A stretch of 7,096 bases of DNA from an uncultured Flavobacterium sp. (lineage in GTDB: Bacteria; Bacteroidota; Bacteroidia; Flavobacteriales; Flavobacteriaceae): positions 1-7,096 of the forward strand of contig NZ_CAMLRU010000140.1 in NCBI RefSeq assembly GCF_946482535.1, given 5' to 3'. Below, one piece after another: positions 1 through 4,933 of the stretch. The notes under the pieces were generated by a model. That model searched no databases. It was not told the origin of the DNA and was given only the letters and a program-made list of their open reading frames with translations. The translations under genes were made by a program, and so were the position numbers. Position 1 is the stretch's first letter. Each line of letters starts with the position of its first letter.

Positions 1-166
1 CGGTATAAGTTACTGTTGTAGTTCCTCCACAAGCACTTGGTGCGCTTACTTGTCCATAGCTACCTTGTGGGTTACATCCGCCACTTACGGTAAAGCCGCC
101 TAACCATGTAGCAAACGCTGCATCAACTGCTGCTTGGTCTGCATAAGCACAAGCGCTGGTTGAACT
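1..166 (-). repeat. HYR-like protein repeat, unit 2 (partial at window edge)
   Basis: This unit starts at residue 652 with SSTSACAYADQAAV and continues AFATWLGGFTVSGG, then SAPSACGGTTTVTY, and is cut by the window edge. The opening 35 bases (132-166) match the opening of unit 1 (396-430) at 34 of 35 positions, while the rest has diverged in protein sequence. More units are likely beyond the left edge. Confidence 0.82.
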
Positions 167-2119
167 ACTGTCAGGTGATGTAACTGTTACAGCAGGTGCT
201 GCTGTAATGGTGAAAGTCGCAGAACAAGAAGCTTGTTTTCCACAATCATCTGAAGCACTGAAATTAACGGTTACACTTCCACCCGCACATAAATTAGGAG
301 CGGAAAGATTTTGTAAACCGGAAGTAACTAAAGTACCATTACCACCAGTTGCAGTGAAACCGTCTAACCAATTATCAAATGCAGTAGTTACTGCGGCTTG
401 GTCTGCATAAGCACAAGCACTGGTTGAACTGTTTTGTGGACAATTAATCACTATTGGAATAACAGGAATTACTGTTACTGTTACCGGTTTAATATCTGTA
501 CAATTTGCTGAAGTAGTTACTTTGATATAATATGTTCCGGATGCTGATACAGCACTTGGATTATTTAAAGAAACGGTAGCTCCTGAATCTGTCCAATATG
601 ACAATGTCCCTCCTTGAAGATTACTACCAGCTGTAACAGCAGGAGCCGTTAAATCAACTGTAAGAGGAGCACATACAGGTGCCGGATTGTTTGTTACTAA
701 AGTTGGATCAGGATTAACTGTTAAAGTTCCAGAGCCAGAACCAGAACAAGTTCCATTATTAACAATTACTGAATAAGTACCTCCTACGGTTGCACTAAAA
801 CTGGCTACGTTACCAGGATTGGTTGCTCCAACAGGAACAGTCCATGTGTAGGTGTAACTTCCGCCGGGGTTCGGAGTTGCAGTTATGGTAACTGCAGGAT
901 CACCGGCACATTTAACTGGTGAATTAACGGAAACGGTAGGTGAATCTATAATTGTCACAACCGTTGGCCTGCCTATTTCAAGAGTACATTCTGATAATAT
1001 ATTGGTGGCAATGACATAATAATTTCCTGCCGGTAAATTAGACCATGTTAACGTTCCTCCGTTACCCAATTGGGCTACTTGAACATTACTATTGTCGGAG
1101 TCTTTTTTTAGTTGATAGCTAACTTGAGCTTCTGAATTGGCCATAGTAATTGTTCCACTATTCGGAACTGAACTACAAAATGAACTACCCACCAATGTTT
1201 TTGGTTCAGGCACTGAACCAAATCTACCTCTCGCTAAATCTTCCAAGGAAGCGGTAAGCGATTGTGACTGTCTTGTTTCAGCTAAGAAAGTTCCTAAACA
1301 AACACTTAAATTAAAGTTGATGCTACTTAAGTCGATGAATCCTTCAAAAAAAGAGGAATCCGGATAAGTTCCTGGGTCACCAAATTTTGGCACGTAATTC
1401 CACGATGGTGGTGAATTTACAGTTCCCACATTTACCCTGGCATCCAAACCGGACGTTGGTAACGGAATTGGATTAGGGTCTAAAGCACCATTGGTCCATC
1501 TGTAGGCATTAATATCTGCTACAGCACCCCCGTTTACGAAGTGGCTAATCATTAAAACATCCCCTTCGATATGCTGTCCGCTGAAGCCACCACTGGTCAC
1601 CCCTAGCTTTCCAACACTATCTTGTAAAATCCAAAATCCAATAGCTGAGTCACCATTGTTGGCTCTTCTATCGGCAAAGAAATACAATTTGGTTCCGTCA
1701 AAATAATAACCAACGTTTGCCATGTTGTTTTTGTCATTGGCTCCGTTGGTTGTCCACGCCCATTGATTTATTGGTTGGATGTCTTTGGAACCTAATGTCC
1801 AAATATCATCTGTACTATCAATCGGGTCGGTAATTCTGGCTTTAATCCCTCCGGGAGAAGCCAACAAGGTTCCCCAATCACTCGGGTTACCATCTAAGGT
1901 AATCTGAGCAGTTGAAATGTTAGAAAATAAAAAAAGTATAACCAACATAAAAATGCTAATCATACCTCTATTTTTAGCAGTACTCTTTGTTTTGGAGTAA
2001 CCACCATCTAAAGCATTAGCTTTAGAAAAATCTAACTTAAAACCATTTTCCCCTCGGCTAACGACGCAGTCTTCACTACAGGGAAATTCCAAAGACTTTA
2101 AAAAAGTAGTGTTTTTCAT
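1..2119 (-). CDS. Large secreted Ig/HYR-repeat surface protein (adhesin-like), C-terminus beyond window
   Basis: Open reading frame of 706 codons without a stop, running off the left edge. It starts at the ATG at 2117-2119. Residues 1-52 are a hydrophilic leader, 53-70 a hydrophobic signal core ending STA|Q (probable cleavage after A71). Residues 73-305 form one globular domain beginning LDGNPSDW (75-82), with FADRRANNGDSAIGFW (148-163), GDVLMISHFVNGG (186-198) and FLAETRQSQSLTASLEDL (278-295). From memory, this resembles an unnamed N-terminal domain of secreted proteins in several phyla. Residues 307-390 look Ig-like, 393-468 PKD-like (YTYTWTVPVG), 471-555 a second Ig-like module (GTYYIKV), and 564 onward HYR-like repeats of 88 residues. 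Flavobacterial proteins of this build usually end in a type IX secretion sorting domain, which would lie outside the window. The role is inferred: cell-surface adhesion or matrix, not an enzyme. The start is preferred over M53 because only the longer form supplies the basic residues (K43, K45, K49, R51) before the hydrophobic core. Confidence 0.88.
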   Translation of the reverse strand, partial: MKNTTFLKSLEFPCSEDCVVSRGENGFKLDFSKANALDGGYSKTKSTAKNRGMISIFMLVILFLFSNISTAQITLDGNPSDWGTLLASPGGIKARITDPIDSTDDIWTLGSKDIQPINQWAWTTNGANDKNNMANVGYYFDGTKLYFFADRRANNGDSAIGFWILQDSVGKLGVTSGGFSGQHIEGDVLMISHFVNGGAVADINAYRWTNGALDPNPIPLPTSGLDARVNVGTVNSPPSWNYVPKFGDPGTYPDSSFFEGFIDLSSINFNLSVCLGTFLAETRQSQSLTASLEDLARGRFGSVPEPKTLVGSSFCSSVPNSGTITMANSEAQVSYQLKKDSDNSNVQVAQLGNGGTLTWSNLPAGNYYVIATNILSECTLEIGRPTVVTIIDSPTVSVNSPVKCAGDPAVTITATPNPGGSYTYTWTVPVGATNPGNVASFSATVGGTYSVIVNNGTCSGSGSGTLTVNPDPTLVTNNPAPVCAPLTVDLTAPAVTAGSNLQGGTLSYWTDSGATVSLNNPSAVSASGTYYIKVTTSANCTDIKPVTVTVIPVIPIVINCPQNSSTSACAYADQAAVTTAFDNWLDGFTATGGNGTLVTSGLQNLSAPNLCAGGSVTVNFSASDDCGKQASCSATFTITAAPAVTVTSPDSSSTSACAYADQAAVDAAFATWLGGFTVSGGCNPQGSYGQVSAPSACGGTTTVTYT
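167..430 (-). repeat. HYR-like protein repeat, unit 1 (88 codons)
   Basis: This unit covers residues 564-651 of the surface protein. It begins SSTSACAYADQAAV and contains a W-L-x-G-F-T block, a conserved SAP-x-x-C-x-GG turn, and SASDDCGKQASCSATFTI near its end. The next unit begins exactly 264 bases further along the gene with the same opening. Paired cysteines (ACAY, C-A-GG, DDCGKQASC) suggest disulfides or a cysteine-stabilised beta-sandwich, as in extracellular HYR-type modules. Confidence 0.85.
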
Positions 2120-2419
2120 AATGTTAAGTATTTTTTTAATACCACATCACAAATAGATTAAAGCTTAGATTTTTTTTTGAAAGAAAATTAAAGACATGTT
2201 TAAATCTCCAATTTATCGAGTAAAAAAACCAGTGTAGATTTCAATCGGGATTATAAAATTAGATAGAAATATAAATAAATGTTAAAAAAGGTGTAAGTTT
2301 TCTACGAACAATTGTTTTTAATCGACCAAATGCATTATTGACTCCGTAAAAGGTTTTTAAAACACGCAAAAATGCAATTTAAAGACCAATCGTTTTGTAA
2401 ACTTAAAAGCTTCATGTTC
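2120..2419. other. AT-rich intergenic region between GNAT gene end and surface-protein start
   Basis: These 300 bases separate two genes on the same strand. I see no credible small gene, no tRNA and no strong stem-loop followed by a T-run, so no clear terminator for the upstream operon. It holds homopolymer A/T runs, a 10-base perfect palindrome AACAATTGTT (2307-2316) and the weak promoter candidate at 2150-2157. The gap is long enough for the surface-protein gene to have its own promoter. Confidence 0.6.
2150..2157 (-). promoter_or_regulatory. Weak candidate -7 box for the surface-protein gene
   Basis: On the minus strand this reads TCTATTTG, one mismatch from the Bacteroidetes -7 consensus TAnnTTTG. 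It lies about 30 bases before the ATG at 2119, which would give a short leader. No TTG/TTTG -33 element is visible at the expected spacing; an A9 run lies upstream instead. The call rests on position plus a 7/8 match. Confidence 0.3.
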
Positions 2420-3538
2420 TCACAAGTCAACCTTATAAGTTCTTCTTCTCCTGAAAGTAACCGGGTCAAAATGCTTCCACATATTGTGTATCGCATGATT
2501 GTCTTCGAGTTCCGGAGTTCGGACACATTGTTCTATACCTTTTTCTTTAAAGGTATTGTAGTATTCGTTAAAAATTATAGCAGTCACTCCCTTACTTTGA
2601 TATTCCGGGTCAATTCCGATTAAATAAAAGAGTACTTCTTTACTCTCTTTTTTAGCTTTTAGTAAATGATAAAACCCAAAAGGGAAAAGTTTACCATTGG
2701 CTTTCTGCAAAGCCCTTGAAAAACTTGGCATTACAATACTAAAGGCAACAATATTGTCTTCTTTATCTAAAACAAACTTGATGTATTCGGGATTGATAAA
2801 ACTGATATACTTTTTTTTGAAGTATTCTTTTTGAACATCTGTTATGGCTACGAAGGAAGATAAATTAGCATAACTGGCATTAAACAAATCGAACATCTTA
2901 TCCACATAGGGCATAATGTCTTTATTGTTGGTGAAATTCAGCGCTCTTAAACCGTATCTCGTTTTAATTAACTCATTGGCTTTTTGGAACATTTCGGGCT
3001 TGACATTGGCAAAAGGAAATTTATTTTCGAGGTATTCTTTTTCTTTTACATAACCCAATTTTTCCAAATGCTCCTTGTAATAAGGAAAATTATACCAAGT
3101 AATCATAGAACCTATCTCATCAAAACCTTCTGTCAAAACGCCGACTTTATCCAAATTAGAAAATCCCATCGGTCCTTCCACATATTCCAAATGATGGGTT
3201 CTTCCCAAGGCGTATACTTTTTCCAGCAAAGCTTTGGTTACTTCTATATCATCAATCACATCCCACCAACCAAAACGAACTTTTCTCTTTTTTTGGTCAT
3301 TGACTTCATTCCAATTGATGATGGCAGCTATTCTGCCCACTATTTTATTATCGCGATAAGCCAAATAAAAATAAGCTTCTGCCGAAGTAAAGGCAGGATT
3401 TTTAGTTTTGTCAAAAGTTTCCAATTCATCGCTAATCAGTGGCGGAACCCAATAGGGATGACCCTTGTATAAAGCAAAGGGAAACTTGACGTATTCTCGA
3501 ATTAGTTTTGGAGTATTGGCTTCAATTATGGTAATCAT
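2420..3538 (-). CDS. YghO-like GNAT-fold acyltransferase, 372 aa
   Basis: The predicted protein is cytosolic, with no signal peptide or membrane segment. The C-terminal half carries a recognisable GNAT core: a beta-strand IVAFSIVMP (263-271), then YLIGIDPEYQSKGVTA (305-320), which fits motif A with the acetyl-CoA pyrophosphate loop Q-x-x-G-x-[GTA], then ELEDNHAIHNMWKHF (343-357), matching the usual motif B region. The N-terminal half has a second, degenerate GNAT-like unit (FYLAYRDNKIVGRIAAI, 57-73; VEGPMGFSNLDKVGVL, 120-135). Length and layout fit the family of E. coli YghO. Acyl acceptor and pathway are unknown. The ATG at 3536-3538 lies 18 bases after the stop of the barrel gene, so the two are probably co-transcribed with this gene second. 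The leader is A-rich and lacks a Shine-Dalgarno sequence. From memory, relatives in Flavobacterium sometimes carry the label 'GTP cyclohydrolase'; nothing here supports that activity. Confidence 0.87.
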   Translation of the reverse strand: MITIIEANTPKLIREYVKFPFALYKGHPYWVPPLISDELETFDKTKNPAFTSAEAYFYLAYRDNKIVGRIAAIINWNEVNDQKKRKVRFGWWDVIDDIEVTKALLEKVYALGRTHHLEYVEGPMGFSNLDKVGVLTEGFDEIGSMITWYNFPYYKEHLEKLGYVKEKEYLENKFPFANVKPEMFQKANELIKTRYGLRALNFTNNKDIMPYVDKMFDLFNASYANLSSFVAITDVQKEYFKKKYISFINPEYIKFVLDKEDNIVAFSIVMPSFSRALQKANGKLFPFGFYHLLKAKKESKEVLFYLIGIDPEYQSKGVTAIIFNEYYNTFKEKGIEQCVRTPELEDNHAIHNMWKHFDPVTFRRRRTYKVDL

Positions 3539-3556
3539 TGATGACTTTTTTTGGGT

Positions 3557-4531
3557 TTACTTGGTTTTTTCCAATTCTATTTCGTCTTTGCGCTTTTTGC
3601 CTTTGTCCCTTTTGGATTTTTTATCTTTCTTCTTATCGTCTTTCTTCTCGTTTTTGATACGTCTGTAATTGGTTTCATAATTGCTGTCAAAACGCCAAGA
3701 CATCCCAAATCCTCCATACATTATGGCCGGAGTGTCTTTAATGTTTTTAGCCAAATAAGCATCCAATTGTATATTCTCTCTGATTAAATAGGCTGCTCCT
3801 AATCGTCCGACTACATCGCCGTAAAAGTCGCTTTTGTAGGCTTGAATTTCCAAAAATCCGGACCAACGCATATTAAATCCTCTGGTCATAGTGCTAATCC
3901 ATCCTAATGTCGGATAATCGGTCATGTATTTATCGGCTATGATATTATTAACCCAAACCCATTTGCTGCCAAAATGATTTTGCGTAATCACCATTAACTT
4001 CGGACTAATCACCGGATCGTTTTCAAACGTAAAAGGATTAGTCCCTAAATTCAAATTCAAACCGCCATAAACTGCTACGGCCGGTATAAATTGTTTCCAA
4101 CTGAATCGGTGATTGGCTTTCCAACTGTAAACATTGGGCTTGTCGTCTTTTAATTGTACAAACGGATCGTAAACTAAATATTTGGCCCCTAAAGTAAACT
4201 GTTTAAATCCGCCTCGAGTGTCTTCCACTAATGGCGCGGTATACCAATCATATTGGTATTGAGACTCTAAATTAAATTCAAACTGATCAAAAAAAGCGCC
4301 ATACCTTACACTCAATTCCGTACCAAAACCATTGGCTTCATAGCGCGCTAAATCATGCTTCTCCTGAATTCCATACAAACCGCCTTCGGCCTGAATTATG
4401 GTCTTACCGACAGAGAAAGCCGACATCGATTTTCCCGGTCGGTTAGAATTGATGATATCAGTATATTGGGCATATGGTGTGGCTGAAACCAACAAAAACC
4501 CAACAATCAAAAGTGATTTTATCCTTAGCAT
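3557..4531 (-). CDS. Outer-membrane beta-barrel protein, transporter / Phenol_MetA_deg-like, 324 aa
   Basis: The N-terminus is a clear Sec signal peptide: MLRIK, a hydrophobic core at 6-17, and a probable cut near PYA|Q (after residue 21). The mature start, DIINSNRPGKSMSAFSVGK (25-43), followed by alternating aromatic/polar strands to W279-R280-F281, fits the flavobacterial 'transporter' proteins related to the putative MetA-pathway of phenol degradation barrels. In most members the substrate is unknown and a phenol role should not be assumed. Strand-like segments include TELSVRYGAFF (71-81), FKQFTLGAKYLVYDP (109-123) and WSGFLEIQAYKS (223-234). Residues 293-324 form a very charged tail (15 Lys, 2 Arg, 9 Asp/Glu of 32), unusual after a barrel. 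It is first in a likely operon with the GNAT gene and diverges from the DUF4834 gene. The ATG at 4529-4531 directly opens the signal peptide, supporting this start. Confidence 0.87.
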   Translation of the reverse strand: MLRIKSLLIVGFLLVSATPYAQYTDIINSNRPGKSMSAFSVGKTIIQAEGGLYGIQEKHDLARYEANGFGTELSVRYGAFFDQFEFNLESQYQYDWYTAPLVEDTRGGFKQFTLGAKYLVYDPFVQLKDDKPNVYSWKANHRFSWKQFIPAVAVYGGLNLNLGTNPFTFENDPVISPKLMVITQNHFGSKWVWVNNIIADKYMTDYPTLGWISTMTRGFNMRWSGFLEIQAYKSDFYGDVVGRLGAAYLIRENIQLDAYLAKNIKDTPAIMYGGFGMSWRFDSNYETNYRRIKNEKKDDKKKDKKSKRDKGKKRKDEIELEKTK

Positions 4532-4538
4532 AATTTAA

Positions 4539-4546
4539 TAGATTTG
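4539..4546 (+). promoter_or_regulatory. Alternative plus-strand -7 box, low confidence
   Basis: TAGATTTG is a perfect match to TAnnTTTG on the plus strand, but it lies 108 bases before the DUF4834 start, has no visible -33 TTG at a suitable distance, and sits within the leader of the opposing gene. It may be chance in AT-rich DNA. Confidence 0.2.
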
Positions 4547-4562
4547 TAGAAATACAGTCTTC

Positions 4563-4570
4563 CAAAAGTA
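4563..4570 (-). promoter_or_regulatory. Candidate -7 promoter box for the barrel/GNAT operon
   Basis: On the minus strand this reads TACTTTTG, a perfect match to the Bacteroidetes -7 element TAnnTTTG, 31 bases before the ATG of the barrel gene. The predicted leader is about 25 bases. No convincing -33 TTTG is visible at 17-23 bases upstream, so it is a half-supported promoter. Confidence 0.5.
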
Positions 4571-4626
4571 ATACAATTTATCATTTATTTAAGAGGTTAA
4601 AGCGAATTTTACATTGTGGAATTTAG

Positions 4627-4634
4627 TATTTTTG
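4627..4634 (+). promoter_or_regulatory. Candidate -7 promoter box for DUF4834-yfhO
   Basis: TATTTTTG is a perfect match to TAnnTTTG, ending 19 bases before the ATG at 4654, so transcription would begin about 13 bases before the start codon. The only upstream TTG (4614-4616) is too close to be a standard -33 element. With the box at 4563-4570 on the other strand it forms a back-to-back promoter pair. Confidence 0.45.
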
Positions 4635-4653
4635 ACAAAAAATTATTCCCAAT

Positions 4654-4905
4654 ATGGAAACTGCATCTATGCCCGGCTTCATCCGAACAATACTATGGAT
4701 TATCGCTATTTACTATATCGTCAAGTTTTTAGCCCGATTGTTTTTACCGGTAGTCGCCAAAAAAGTGGTGGAAAAAGCGTCTCAGCAATTCCAACAACAA
4801 CAGCAACAATACCAACAACAGCAACAAGCCCAAGCGGCAAAAACTGAAAAGCCAAAAGAGAAAAAAATCGTTGGCGAATACATAGATTTCGAAGAAATTA
4901 AGTAA
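4654..4905 (+). CDS. Small DUF4834-family membrane protein with glutamine-rich linker, 83 aa
   Basis: Residues 8-38 contain one membrane segment (GFIRTILWIIAIYYIVKFLA at 8-27, then a basic/hydrophobic stretch RLFLPVVAKKV). A glutamine-rich linker follows at 44-60, then a charged stretch (AAKTEKPKEKK) and a compact ending IVGEYIDFEEIK (72-83), which is the conserved C-terminal signature I associate with DUF4834 proteins of Bacteroidetes. The function is unknown; a single-pass inner-membrane protein with a cytosolic tail is the simplest reading. It precedes the YfhO-family gene by 28 bases on the same strand, so the two are probably one operon. The ATG at 4654 is chosen because the hydrophobic segment follows at once and a -7 box lies just upstream. 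An overlapping frame starting at 4614 lacks these features. Confidence 0.85.
   Translation: METASMPGFIRTILWIIAIYYIVKFLARLFLPVVAKKVVEKASQQFQQQQQQYQQQQQAQAAKTEKPKEKKIVGEYIDFEEIK
4783..4827 (+). repeat. CAA/CAG polyglutamine tract with 18-base repeat in the DUF4834 gene
   Basis: Codons 44-58 read QQF, six Q, Y, five Q. The 15-base string CAACAACAGCAACAA occurs twice, at 4795-4809 and 4813-4827, separated by one TAC codon, so the tract has an 18-base period. It is in frame, so gain or loss of units would change linker length without breaking the gene. Confidence 0.85.
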
Positions 4906-4933
4906 TTTCCCTTTGACAACCTAAACCAAAAAC

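Noticed and set aside
132..430. Two similar 35-base blocks, considered as a CRISPR or mobile-element repeat
   Set aside because: There are only two copies with 229 bases between them, in frame at exactly 88 codons, so they are protein-domain repeats.
1137..1367. Plus-strand open frame of 76 codons
   Set aside because: It is antisense to the continuous reading frame of the surface protein, which is supported by domain motifs on both sides.
2307..2316. Perfect palindrome AACAATTGTT, considered as terminator or operator
   Set aside because: It has no loop or flanking pairing for a stable hairpin and only five bases per arm, which is expected by chance in AT-rich DNA.
2984..3472. Plus-strand open frame of 162 codons
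   Set aside because: It is fully antisense to the GNAT gene, which has clear family motifs, and its translation is a compositional mirror with no recognisable domain.
4614..4847. Plus-strand frame of 77 codons overlapping the DUF4834 gene
   Set aside because: Its start lies upstream of the -7 box and its translation lacks the membrane segment and the conserved tail of the DUF4834 frame.
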